Shown in pieces: positions 31,570-44,700 of a stretch of 64,000 bases of DNA. Numbering within the stretch: position 1 is the stretch's first letter; each line of letters starts with the position of its first letter. The translations under genes were made by a program, and so were the position numbers. The notes under the pieces are model-generated. The model was not told the DNA's origin. It searched no databases and worked only from the letters and a program-made list of their open reading frames with translations. The stretch comes from Geotrypetes seraphini (lineage: Eukaryota; Chordata; Amphibia; Gymnophiona; Dermophiidae), in NCBI RefSeq assembly GCF_902459505.1, contig NC_047096.1, positions 17,574,501 to 17,638,500 on the forward strand, given 5' to 3'.

Positions 31570-32480
31570 ATTCATTTGGACACCTGGGCAACGAATGGAT
31601 GAATTTTTCACTGCAGCATGGTATAGCACTGGATTATGATACACAAGACAAAAACTGTGTACAAAAGTCACCCAATTTTAGATAGTATATTTGTTATTTC
31701 TTTACATTATTTTCACCTAAAAATTCTGAAGTAGAAGGAATAGGTGTGTGTAAGTATTGGTTTTATATAAGACACTTTATAAAAATATGGAAAAATGTAC
31801 AATGTTAAATGAAAATGAGACATAGGTTTAACTTTGTTGAAAGGTGAGCAGATGTTGATTTTTCAAGGTCATACAGATTACAACCAGGCTAGAGAAAACA
31901 TGCCTTCTGCTGGAGGCAAGGAATACTGGAGTGTATTTCATGGGAAGGGGTGTGCAGCCTGAACATTTTTGTGTCATGTCATTTCCAGTTCAATTTGTGA
32001 GAATTTATGATGCCTTTTTGAGGGAGGGGAGCTTTTTTATTATGAGAAAATATTGTTTTAACAATGCATGCTCTTTCACAAAAAATGTGTCCTCTCTATC
32101 AATAGTGTGCACTATTAATGACACACAAAAAGCTCTAGAATTTCAAGGGTTTTTCTGTTTTAGGAGAAAAAAAAACCATGAAACAGCTCAGGAAATGTAA
32201 TTTCAAACAAATGCACATCCCTACTGGTGTGCGCAGCTCCTTGTAGGCAGTAATTATATTACTGCAAAGCTGTGCTCTCTGCCTCCATTTGCTTGCAAGG
32301 TGCTGTAACCTATATGTCTGGACTGGTCTAGCAGAATGATGAAGAATTATGTGCATGCTTTACTTAAATTGCTTTATTTTATGCCAGTATATTACAGTTT
32401 GCGATTAAAGGGGGAGATCTGACAGATATATGGATGGTATGGAAGTTTCCAATATTTTAATTTGTCCTTTTATTCCTTCA
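31570..32480. other. ADIPOR1: End of ADIPOR1 intron 1
   Basis: No clear repeat or extra exon; leads to the TTTATTCCTTCACCTAG acceptor at 32485. Confidence 0.45.
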
Positions 32481-32485
32481 CCTAG

Positions 32486-32607
32486 CACCCGTGAGATTGT
32501 GCAGGGAGTATATGAAACGCTAACAGTTCTAGGTGCCCAGAATCTCTTTGTATGACCCCCGGTCTGACACTCGGGCGGACGCTGCTGGGCTTGTGGGCAC
32601 TGACCAG
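32486..32607 (+). other. ADIPOR1: ADIPOR1 5' UTR part of exon 2, with upstream ORFs
   Basis: Begins after the CCTTCACCTAG acceptor and ends at the main ATG (context GACCAGATGT). It contains a 3-codon upstream ORF (ATG at 32512, stop 32521-32523). A second upstream ATG at 32552 opens a 46-codon frame that overlaps the main start and stops at 32690-32692. Both starts have weak contexts. Such overlapping uORFs can reduce main-frame initiation. Confidence 0.6.
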
Positions 32608-32754
32608 ATGTCTTCCCGGAAAGAATCAGCAGCTGGCCAAGACAGTGGGCTTTCGAACAACAGCAGAACGGATGCAGATGATGTGGAACTAACAGAGTTA
32701 GGACCCTTGCTACAAGTGAAGAGAGACCATCGAGGAGCTGCTGGTACAGCTAGT
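32608..32754 (+). CDS. ADIPOR1: ADIPOR1 first coding exon
   Basis: 49 codons from MSSRKES through [17 protein letters not shown] to AAGTAS, then donor GTAAGT at 32755. This is the least conserved part, the cytosolic N-terminal tail. Ends in phase 0. Confidence 0.95.
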
Positions 32755-35700
32755 GTAAGTAACTCCTAGCCACAGCAACAGTCCAAGGGCTTCTTAGCTT
32801 ACTATATATACTCACATATAGGGTGCTCCCTTCTTTGCTCCTTCAATTATTATGTTTGTATGATAACGCATATATATGTCACCCTATCTATCCACAGGTC
32901 CAGCATTTCCCTTTCCCACCCGCCCACACTGGTTCCAACTTTTCCACTTCCCCTCCAGTCTCAGTCCCCCAGGTAGTAGCTGATAAATGTCTTCCCCCCC
33001 CCCCTCCCTTCTCCATGTGATCACTTTCCTTCATACCTTGTCCTGAAGTTACAAACTGTTTCTGAGCCAATACAGAATCTTCCCATAAAGGTCTAAGCTT
33101 AGATACGCTGCCACATCCTGCCCTCTGCCTGACAGGAAATATAGGGCAGTTCCAGTGATGAAGTTCCTTTGAGGCTCAGGGCAGGATGCAGCAGGGTACC
33201 TAAGTGAGAGCCTGTACAGAAAGGCCCCAAGCCAGCACAGTTAGAGCTCCGAGACAAGGTATGAAGGAAAGTGCCCACATGGGGAGTCTGTGGCAGCAGC
33301 TGCTGCATGTGGGATCGGGAGAGGGTGGGGGGGGATGCTGAAACCTACTTGGGTGGATAGGGAAGGAAAATGCTGACTTTCAACCTTTAAAAATGGTCAA
33401 AAATTTTGAAATCAATATGCAAGTATATACTGTGTGTGTTTATATGTAATATATATACACACACACACAAGGGAATGCTGAAAAGTTCTCAGCCCAATGA
33501 AGAAGAGAATGACATAGATATGGTTCAGTCAGTGATCTGAAACAATGTCAAAACATAGAATTTCGTTTCTGCAAATTGACACTTAACGAAATAAGATAAC
33601 AACACTCTTTTCAGCTGCAGTGGCAAAATAACACTCAGAATGTAAGGAAGTTGGTTGGGCTGAGAAATTTACAGCACTCCTTCGTGTGTGTGTGTGAGTG
33701 TGTGTGTATATATATATATATATATATCGATAGAGATATATAGAGGCTTAAAATTTTTAATCGTGCAATTAATCGCATAAATTGCACGATTAACACATCC
33801 TCTCACATTTCTTCCTGTTTAGTGCAATATATACATAGCGGGCATAAATTTTCAAAACGGACACATTTAAATTCAATTGTTCAACAGAAAGGTGCTATAT
33901 CAAATCCCATTACTCCCCCTTACTAAACTAAAAATATAATAATTTATCCTACCTTTATTATCTGATGATTTTATCTATCTTTCACAATCAACTTTACTTC
34001 CATTTTTTTTCCTCTTTTTCAAATCTTAGTTTTCATCTCTTCTCTTTTCTTCCGTTCCCTGCCATTCATGGGCACCATCATCTTCTTTCTTCTCTTTTCT
34101 CTTCTTTCTTCCCTTCACTCCTCTCCCTCTCCTTCTATCCTCTGTCACCATCTGGCCTTGTTTTTCCCATCCCTATTTTAAAATCCGATCCCCCTCAAAG
34201 ATCATTCTACTCCTCCATCTGTACCTCTTTCCCCCAGCAAATCTTCCTGTGATCCTCTCCTCCCTCCCTCTGTGGTTGGGTATCGCTTTCTCTCTCCTCC
34301 TTCCTCTGTGGTTGTCTGCCTCCCTCTCTCCATGGCTGGGTATCCTTCGTGGTCTGGTTGGTCGCTCTCTTTCCTTCCCTCCTTCTAACATTTTATAACC
34401 TGATTAAAGTAGAACACTACCGGCAGGATCACCAGCTCCATAGCCTCTCACAAACTCTTCAGTCCCTGCTACACTGGAACAGCTGATGAAACTTCCTGTT
34501 CGGGTGCAAGAGGCTGGAGCTGGCGAGCCTAATGGCAGTTCTCTACTTTAATCACCAGCATTGCTAGCAGGCTATAAAAGGTTAATTAGATGTAGGGAAG
34601 GAGGGGATATAGTGGACTGTGGTGGTGGTAGCAGGTGGCTGTATCCTACACTGGAACGGCTGATTTAACTTCCGGTGTAGCAGGAACTGAAGAGACCGTA
34701 AGCCTTCCATCAGTGCTACTGCTAGCAGGCTATGGAAGGGAGGGGTTTATAGTGGACCGTGGTGGGCATTGGCAGGTGGCGGAGCAGGTCCATGAAGACA
34801 AAGAGGCATTAACGTGCATTAAAATATGTAATGCACAGTTAACGCGTTGTATTAATGACCATACTTCCCTAATTCCCAAGAATAAATTCAGAAAATACTT
34901 AATAATAATAACTTTATTTTTCTATACCGCCATAGTCAGGCGACTTCTAGGCGGTTTACATTGTAAGAAGGCTGGACATTCAGCGAATAACAAGTACAGT
35001 ACAATACTAATACAATACAATAAATCCACATATAATACAGTAGAGTGAGTCCAAATTCAAAACATACAATAAGTTTAAATACAGTACCGAATAAAGAGTC
35101 TAGATGCAGTACAATAGTCTAAATGGTAACTTACATATTAATTGGGGATCTAAGGGTAATGAGTGTCTGAAAGATTTAGAACATCCTTGAGGGGTCTTAG
35201 TGGGGAGGGGACCGTTTTAGCCAATGAATTTAGCGAAGAGGGTGGTTTTGATCGATTTGCGGAAAGTATTATAAGTCATGTTTGGTTCGTTTATGTGGTT
35301 TTTCAGCCAGGTTTGCTGTCTGTTCGCTTGGAACTGGAAGGTTCTGTCCAAGAAGGATTTGTATCTGCAGCCTGTTATCTTTGGGTATGCAAAGATGTTT
35401 TTGTTTCTGGTCGTTCTTGTGGGGTTGTGTAGGGTGAAGTGAGTTTGTAGGTAGGAAGGTGCTAGTCCCCAGGCTTGTTTGAAACAGGTGCAAGCGAATT
35501 TGAATAGAATTCGCGCTTCTATTGGAAGCCAGTGTAGCTTTTTGTAGTAGGGGCTGATGTGATCGTTTTTTCTTAGTCCGAAAATTAGGCGAACGGCGGT
35601 GTTTTGTATTAATCTCAGTTTTATTATTGTTTTTTGTGGGATGCCTAGGTAGATGATGTTGCAGTAGTCAAGGAGGGATAGGATCAGTGCCTGTACCAGC

Positions 35701-38700
35701 AACCTGAATGAAGAAGGGTCAAAGTATTTTTTTATGGTTCTTAGTTTCCATAGCGTGTAAAAGCATTTTTTCACTAGTGAGTTTGTGTGGTCGGTCATAG
35801 TTAGGTGAGTGTCAAGAGTGATGCCCAGTATTTTTATGTTTTTGGAAATTGCGTATTCGTGATTATTTATTTTTATCGATGTTCTCGTAATTTTGTCATG
35901 GACTTAGTGTATGGTTAACTAAACACATTTTCCTGTCTACAGAAAATGGGAGAGATTGGGATCAGAGATTTTATTTTTGTTTATTTAAAAAAATGTATGA
36001 CCCGATACATCCAACAGTTCTATGCTTTTGTAAAGCTAAACATAGAGAATGACATAGGGACAAATTTTCCCCATCCCCGCCAGCTCTGTCTTCATCTGCA
36101 CAAATCTTGAACATTTTAAAATCATAAATGTTCGAGGCTTGTGCAGTTAAGGCAGAGCTTGCAGGAGTGGGACGGAGACAAATTTGTCCACGTGTCATTC
36201 TCTAATTTCGCGTTTATGATAATTGTTAAACTCGTTACTGAAAAATGAATTTTTTAAATCTAATGAGCCAACAAACAAACCAGCAGTGCAGTTAAATTAA
36301 GTTGGTTTTTTTTAAATTAAAAGACATGGATGTGGGTAAATGTAAAGCATAGATTTTATATCTCCTGGGAACTCAGACTGGCCAGTCCTGTTTTGCTAGA
36401 GAGATAATCAGACCTGCTAGTGAGTTTGTGGAATAATGTGAAGGAAATCGCAGAGTCTACTGATAGAGACAAGTTTGAAGCATTCCTCCTCCAAGTTTTT
36501 GATGAAATGGAGATTAAGAACCTTGTGGTCTGGAAAACCTTTAATGAACTGAGATCGACAGTTACAAACCTATACACTCATTTGATCTTCTAGCTCATTG
36601 TTCACATTAGAGAAAGACATAGGACAAATTTTTCCCCATTCCCATTTTTCCCCATTGCAGGAACTCATTTTCTCGTCCCTGCAAGTTCTTTTCCTATCCC
36701 TGCCCTGTTCCTGCAAGCTCTGTCCTCATCTGCACAAGCCTCAAACACTTTAAAATCATAAGTAGCAACATTCTAGAGCTCAGATTGTGATGTCATAATG
36801 CCTCATTCCACCAATGCCTAAGCTCCGTCCTCATCTGCACAAGCCTCAAACACTTTAAAATCATAAGTAGCAACATTCTAGAGCTCAGATTGTGATGTCA
36901 TAATGCCTCATTCCACCAATGCCTAAGCTGCGTCCTCATCTGCACAAACCTCAAACACTTTAAAATCATAAGTGTTCGAGGCTTGTGTGGTTAAAGCAGA
37001 GCTTGCAGGAATGGGGCAGAGACAAAACTCACGGGGACGGGGAAATTGAGTTCCTGTGGGGACGGGGCAAATTTGTCCCCTTGTCATTTTCTAGTTCACA
37101 TATTGTGATCTCTGGACTAGTGCAGGTTCAACTCCTGTTAAATTCCCTTATTATTATTATTAAATTGTGACAGATTGAACTATAATTTTTGGTGGAACTC
37201 AGTTTGCCATATATATAAAATGGAACATACATTTGCAACACAAAAAGGATATATGGATAAATTCAAAAAGATTTGGGGACCATTAACAAAATATTGTAAT
37301 AATTGAATTTCATTTTCCCATAATAAGAAAATAGTTAAAGAAGAAAGGGAGGGAGGGGATATGGGAGGGGGATTTATACTCTTTATTATAAATTATAAAT
37401 AAAATATTATTAATAGATGGTATTCTTACATGAAAACAATGTAATAAAGGGAGGGGAAAAAGGTTAATAATTTAAAAAATAATTGATAAAATCATTACAA
37501 TATATATGTTGTATAACTTTATAAGAAAAATAATTACAGTTATATGATATATAAAATCATAAGAAATATAAGATAAGAAATGTTATGTATAAAATACATT
37601 ATAGAAATATCAAGTGTATTATTAAGATAATTGTATGAAAATTTATGACACTTGTTGTTAAATGAAAAAAAATCAATAAAAAAACTTAAACAAAAAAAAA
37701 TTCCCTTACCGGTCCAATACCCGTTCCCGCTGACATAGTACATTCATTTCTTTATGTCAGTGTTATACCCACTTTCCATTTTTCTCTATGCCTCATGAGA
37801 AGAAACAGAATCCCTCCCTGGTGGCACCAGAAGCATGTAAACTCTATCCACCATTGGCATAATTCTAAATACCCTGGAGGTGATTACTTTATCTAAGATA
37901 TAAGATCTTCTTACTCTGTGAGATTGGTTTATATCTCACTGTGACCACTTTCTTTTTGTCTAGCAGGTTGTATTTTACTTCCTGTTTTTGACTAGACATT
38001 TGAATCTGTCATAGTGGGGTTTTCATCACACCCGATAGTAGTTTTTTCCTCGACTCATAGTTCCATCACTGGGTTTGATTGGTGGCAATATTCCCACTAA
38101 ATGTGTTTTGTATTGTTTTCTTTGGCTTCTATTGCTACAATTCACAAACAAGACCTTGCTCTGAGTTTACGTTTGTTATGGGACTTTACAAGTTTCCAAG
38201 TTTATCCAAGTTTATTAAGTATTTTGATTTATCGCCTATTCAAAATTCAAGGCGATGTACAGATAAATAAAAATTTTTGGTAACATACTTACAATTATTA
38301 AATTAAACAAACGATTATCTTAAATATACATAATATAGTACATTTAGAGGGTATTTCTACAGATTATAATGAGACAAAAGGAAAATTATTTAATGGTTAC
38401 ATTCAGTATTAAAATCATTAATTCAGTATTAAAATCTTTAATTCAGGGGAAAAACAATAGGAAGGGAGACGAAGACAATTGACCTATTAAATTAAGAATG
38501 CGAAAAAAAATTAATCATTAAAGGCATCTATAAATAGAAAACTTTTAGAAAACTTTTAGACATTCTTAGACACGCCGGATGGTGTGAATAACATGAAGAA
38601 AGACCTGGCGAAGCTTGAAGAATGGTCTGAAATTTGGCAGCTAAAATTGAATGCTAAGAAATGCAAGGTCATGCCTTTGTGCTACAAAAACTCGAGGGAA

Positions 38701-41700
38701 CAGTACAATTTAGGGGATGAAGAACTTATGTGTACGATGGAAGAGCGGGACTAGGGTGTAATTGTATGTAATGATCAGTAGCCAAACAGGTTAAAAAGAT
38801 GTCGGCGAAAGCTAGAAGGATGCTGGGTTGCATAAGGAGAGAGATGGCCAGTAGGAAAAAGGAGGTATGAATGCTTCTGTAAAGACTCTGGTGAGACCTC
38901 ATTTAGAATATTGTGTACAATTCTGGAGACCGCACCTTCAAAAAGCTATAAAAAGGATGGAGTCGGTCCAAAGGAAGGCTACTAAAATGGTCAGTGGTCT
39001 TCGTCATAAGGCGTATGTGGACAGACTTAAAGGTCTCAATCTGTATACTTTGGAGGAAAGGCTGGAGATGGAGATATGATAGAGACATTTTAATACCTGC
39101 ATAGCATAAATGTGCTTGAGGCAAGTCTTTCATTTGAAAGGAAGCTCCGGAATGAGAGGGCATAGGATGAAGTTAAGAGGTGATAGGCTCCAGAGTAATC
39201 TGAGGAAATACTTTTTTACAGAAAGGGTGGTAGATGTGTGGAACAGTCTCCTGGAAGAGGTGGTAGAGACAGAGACTGTGTTTGAATTCAGAAGGGCCCG
39301 GGATAGGCACGTGGGATCTCTCAGAGAGAGAAAGAGATAATGGTTACTGCGGATGGACAGACTAGATGGGCCATTTGGCCTTTATCTACCGTCATGTTTC
39401 TATGTTTCTTGTCTTTCTTATGTAGTTTTCTCTTCATCACGTACTTATCTGTGCAACAATGAGTTTTTCTTCTGGTTGCACACTTGCTTTTTTGCTTCCT
39501 GTTACTTCGTGACCACCTTCCTTTGTAGTGCTTCTCTTACTTCCCAATAAAATCCTATACATCACCTCTAATCTGCAGGCGTATTGCCTTTTTACAATTT
39601 ATTAGGTCACTCTGAACTCTATGGTATCTTCAGTTGATGCTACTTGCTTCAAGAGTAAGTTCTACAATATTTGGTAGCAAACAGCTAAGCTCCGTTTGCA
39701 CATTCTAACACACAGAGTAAGAGGGTGTAAGAGTTCAACGGAACGTGCTTTTTATTTTTCTTTTACCCTTCACTTTCTTTAGCTTCTTTTACTTCAGTAG
39801 AAATTCTATATACCTTGATTCTCAAGTTTCTGAAACGCCATTAAGAGGGCCCAGTAGTTAAAGAGTTCGACTGCTCCCCTCCTGGCAATTTGTTTTCATG
39901 GGTTCAAGCACTGCTCTAAGCTCACTGAGCTCTTCTTCTTTCAGTACATGAGGAGCCCCTTTGTTTTAAAACAAAAACCCCAAACACTTGGCATTCAACT
40001 ATTTGGTTTTCCTTTTTTACAGGGATATTCAGCAATTCCATTCCCTGTCCACCTTTACTTGCTAAATATCTTGCGGGGATTCCTGTTACCAGCATATCGC
40101 TTGTACAATATGCTTCTCCTTCCTGTCTTATACTGACTTTTTTCTTTCAAGGCTTATCACAATTTTTTCTCAGCCTTCACGGAATAAAATTATCAGGAGG
40201 TTTTTCTCCCCACTAAGCCACTATGTCGCTCTAATTCTATGCAGTACTCCCCTGAAATTCGCGGGGGTTACGTTCTTGAAATGCCTGCAAATTTGGAAAA
40301 ACCACGAATATCGTACGCAGTTTAAAGCCAGTAGTCCTTTCTTATTTTGTTTTTGAATCTTTTTGACGTCTCCATTGCCTATACTTAGATTCACCTGCCA
40401 CTGGGAGGTCGTTTATTATTTTTCAACCTCCATGCATATAGATTTTCTTGGAGTTCTCCCTTTTACTTCTAGTAGAACATAGAGTTCCTCTGATCATGTT
40501 TTCTTTACATTCCTTCCCTTGCCTCCCTGCTCTTGAATTGGACATTAGGTCTTGGTTTTATGTGTCCTTGGAAACCAACTCTCCCTCCATCCCTTTTATT
40601 ATAGCTAGGGAGTCCCACATGTGAGAATATCCTGCCTGCTTATCTAAAGATAAATCACAGTTACTTACCATAACAGGTTCCAGGGACAGCAGGCAGATAT
40701 TCTCACAACCCACCCACCTCCCCTAGTTGACTTCTTCATTTGGGCATAGAACTGATGACCTCATGAGCTGGCATCGGGCGGGAAGGCACTCGTGTAAGCA
40801 GTCTAAAAGCTTTAGTGACACTACACTTTTCACTGTCTGTACTGGGCTCCATGGATGACATCACCCACATGTTACGGTAAGTACTGTGCTTTATGTAACC
40901 TGCCTGGAACTGTTGTTTAAGTGGGTAATAAATGCCATGGTTAGATTAGGTCATTCCTCCACTGTGTTTATCATTCTCTGAGCAGCCAGCAGTGCCTGGT
41001 GTATATACATCTCTGTTTTTCTGCAGAGTGATGAAGACCAGGCGTGTTCTACAGCACAGGAGGAGGAAGAGGAAGAAGAAGTTCGTGTGCTCACACTCCC
41101 TCTGCAGGCTCATCATGCCATGGAAAAGATGGAAGAGTTTGTTTACAAGGTATGTAATACTGAATTCCTGTAGTTATTATTATCGATTCAGTTTAACAAC
41201 AAATGATTGACACAGTTCATGAAAACAACATGAAATTAAAGGGAGGAGCTAAGAGAGGCAATTGGAAAGCAAAAGCCAAAAAGGGATTTGCTATTTTAGT
41301 CCCTTGATCGCTGTAGAGGAGACATAGCAGTTTTATTGCCTCTTACTAAAAAGGGAATTCAAAAAGGTCATTTTCCTTTGCCCAAGTGTTAAGATTAGTT
41401 GGGAATAAAAAGTTTAAACAAGGCTTTTTCCTTAATTAAATATTTAGATCAAGTCAACAGCATACTATCAAGCACTTAGTGCTTCCTAAAGGACTGATGT
41501 TGGATTTGGGGGTGGGAGAGAAGGAAATCATGTCTCTCCTTCCCTCCCTCTCATCTTCTTTCTTTCTTGAGGTCTCTTATCTCTCTTTCACTCTCCCTCT
41601 CACTCTTTTTCCTCCACCCCCATAAGCAGCAGCACCAAGCTCTTAAGGCTGCTGGAGCTTACCACCTTGGCCATAGCTTCCACTGGTGGCACCTCCAGTT

Positions 41701-44700
41701 CTGCTCGCAGGTCTACATCCTTGTAGCGTTGAATGTGGGTTGCCTGCTCCTTGCTCAGCTCATCTAGCCTGTCCCACCTCCTCTGACATTGCTTCCTGTT
41801 TCTGCCTGGATGAGGCGTGTCAGAAGGAAAGCTTCAGAGCATGTTCAAGTGCTGCTGGGGACCATCAGAAAACCGCCTTTAAGGTAGACTTCTATGCAGG
41901 GGAAAATATCCAGATTATGCCAAGAATGTGTGTGTGTGTTTGGGGGGGAGGGGGGTTGGGCTTGAAAGAGAATGAAAGGAGACAGGAGACACTGCAGTTT
42001 TTTAAATCATGTTGCAGTCCTATAAAATATGGTAATCTACAAATATGTATGGATAATCTAGGTAAGGACATTTACATCAGCTTGAAAGCAGATGTAACTG
42101 TTCATGCCTGTAAGGTAGGGCCTGTTTCTGCCATTTCAAACTACTGTGGTATTTTATAAATTCACATAGGGATCCTTTTACTAAGTGCACTAATGGATTT
42201 AGCAAACACTAAATGCTAAGAAACCCATAGGAATTGAATGGGCTTCTTAACATTTAGTGTTTGCTAAATCCGTTAGTGCACCTTAGTAAAAGGAGTCCAT
42301 AGGTGCACAATAACAGATTCCTTCCTAACCTCTTAGACCAGTGTATCTCAAACTGTGTGCCAAGGCACACTAGTGTACCTCCTGAGATTTTAGGTGTGCT
42401 GCAGTACACTGGGGAGGAGAAGAGGCACCGGCGCCCACTGACTGCCTACAGGACGTGCTCAAGAGGCACGTCCTGTAGGCAATCAGTGGGCGCCAGCACC
42501 TATCCTTCTCTCTGGCCCTCTTCTCTTCTGGCACCCCCTACTGGCATCTCGGGGCCCACCTGGAGGGCCTTCACATGCACGCGGACATTGACAAGATGAT
42601 GTCACGCATGCGCGTGATGTAATCATGGCAATATCCACGCACTTCCAGGTGCCTCCCTGTACCCCTCTCTTTTGCCTTGGTCTTCTACAGGTGTTTCTGG
42701 ACGCTTTGTCACAACCTGGATTCCTGAGGTAAGAGGGGAGGGGCTCAAGACTCTGTATAATGAGCTCCCTACAAGCTGTCTAGCTACTACAGGAAAATAA
42801 CCCACTAGTCCAGGAATAGAATGTGGATTTTCAAGAAAGAAGATTAGCAAAGGTAAGAACCTAATCTTTTGATAATAATTAAAACAAAATACAACTAAAC
42901 ATCAAAGAAGTCTCATCCTATATAGTCTCTCTAAACCATCTGTCATGAGCAAGCAAATGTTGTTTCAACAAACTTCTAAATCGAATTAGATTGCACTCTT
43001 GATGCAGTCCTACTGGAAGCCTATTCTAGGCTACAAGGCCTGCAGCCAAATAACTTTTCCTTCAAGTGCTTTCAAGTCGTGCTACTCGAACTGTAGGTAA
43101 TTCCAGTTGACATGAAGTTTCAGACCGAAGAGTTCTTATCGGCAAATGATCATACAAATATTGGCAAGACTGATGATACAATGTCATCATCCTAGGCCCC
43201 CACATTTAGCACTGGGCACCTCCAGACCCTGGTGCCCACACGTCTGACACCGGTGGGCTGGGAACTTATCATGGCTGCAACAGAGATTTGCCCCTACAGA
43301 GACCCTGTGGCCCAGCAAGCAGCATCTGCCTTCTCGACTGAGAGGAGGAGGACAAAGTGCATGACCAGCCTTCAGCACAGCAAATCAAGATACCTGACTG
43401 TTCATACCTTCTCTCTTTTATTTATTTTTACTACCTTGGAGCTAACCCTGGTGCCAAGACAAATAAGGTCCTCCCGTCAAATGGAGGGCTCAGGAAGAGG
43501 GACCCGGCTACCCAGATGTTACACCCTAGGGGTAACAGTGTCCCCCTCAGACCGACAACTCCACATAGGTACACAGACCTGTCTTTTTTGTTGTTTGGAG
43601 AGCAGCCAAGGGGCCTTTTTAATAAGGGAGGCAAGAACAAATCCAATTACTATCAACCAGCCCAAAAGCCCCTATGTGTACACACCCCAAACCAGGGGCC
43701 TACCAGACCGGAGCAGACTGCTCATCCACCATCTGCTCAGACTTACTAGCTAGGGAGGGGTTACACAATTCTCTTGTACAGTTGAAAAGTTGCCTCAGTC
43801 TCCATCTTCTGGTAGGTGAGCAAAACCCAGTCATCAGCTTCTGGACCAGTCTGGAGGACTGACAAGGAAACTTATATTTTGTCAAGATTTTTTTCTTTTT
43901 TTATACTATCCTTTTTTCATTATCTACTAATGCTACTATAGAGAAACAACAATAAATTTTAAATGAAATCATCTGCTCACCATATATGAAATGTCACATA
44001 AAACAAGAAAAGCTATCAGGTTTGGACAAGTTCCTGGAGGAAAAGTCCATAGACTGTTATTGAGAAAGACACAGGGGAAACTGCTTGCCCTGTATCAGTA
44101 GCATATACTGATTATTTTTTCCATTAAGAACCAATTTACATAAGAGTTTTATTTGTTAAGTGAGGATGGCAATTTTGTAGATCTAGCACTAATGATCTTT
44201 ATATAATTTAGTTTAGTGTCGGGATTCAAACTGAGCTCAGTTTTCCCTTTCTTACATAAGAACATATAATAGCCTTACTGGGTCAGACCCATGGTCCATC
44301 AAGCCCAGTAGCCCGTTCTTACGGTGGCCAATCCAGGTCACTAGTACCTGGCCAAAACCCAAGGTGTAGCAATATTCCTTATGTACTTAACGGAAGCATG
44401 GTCACTATAGAAGTAAGTAGTAGGTTTTAACTTAACAAGAAATCATCTAACCCTTGCTCATTGCAGCTTCTTCCTAGTTTTATAGGCACCAAAATGAAGT
44501 TGTGTTCATGGATGCATCAGTTTCAACATATCAAAGCACAGGATTAATTTAGCATCATTCCCACCCTACCTGTAGGTATCATTTTCCATTCTACTGGAGT
44601 GCATGTTTTATGTTTTTCAGGTATGGGAAGGACGCTGGAGAGTCATTCCATATGATGTTCTTCCTGACTGGCTAAAGGATAATGATTACCTTCTTCATGG

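Noticed and set aside
36722-36975. CRISPR-like or satellite array
   Set aside because: Only two full 105-bp tandem units inside a hAT element; no spacers and a eukaryotic context.
43232-43753. 173-codon plus-strand frame
   Set aside because: No recognisable domain, overlapping frames on both strands, no splice or Kozak support; probably repeat-derived.
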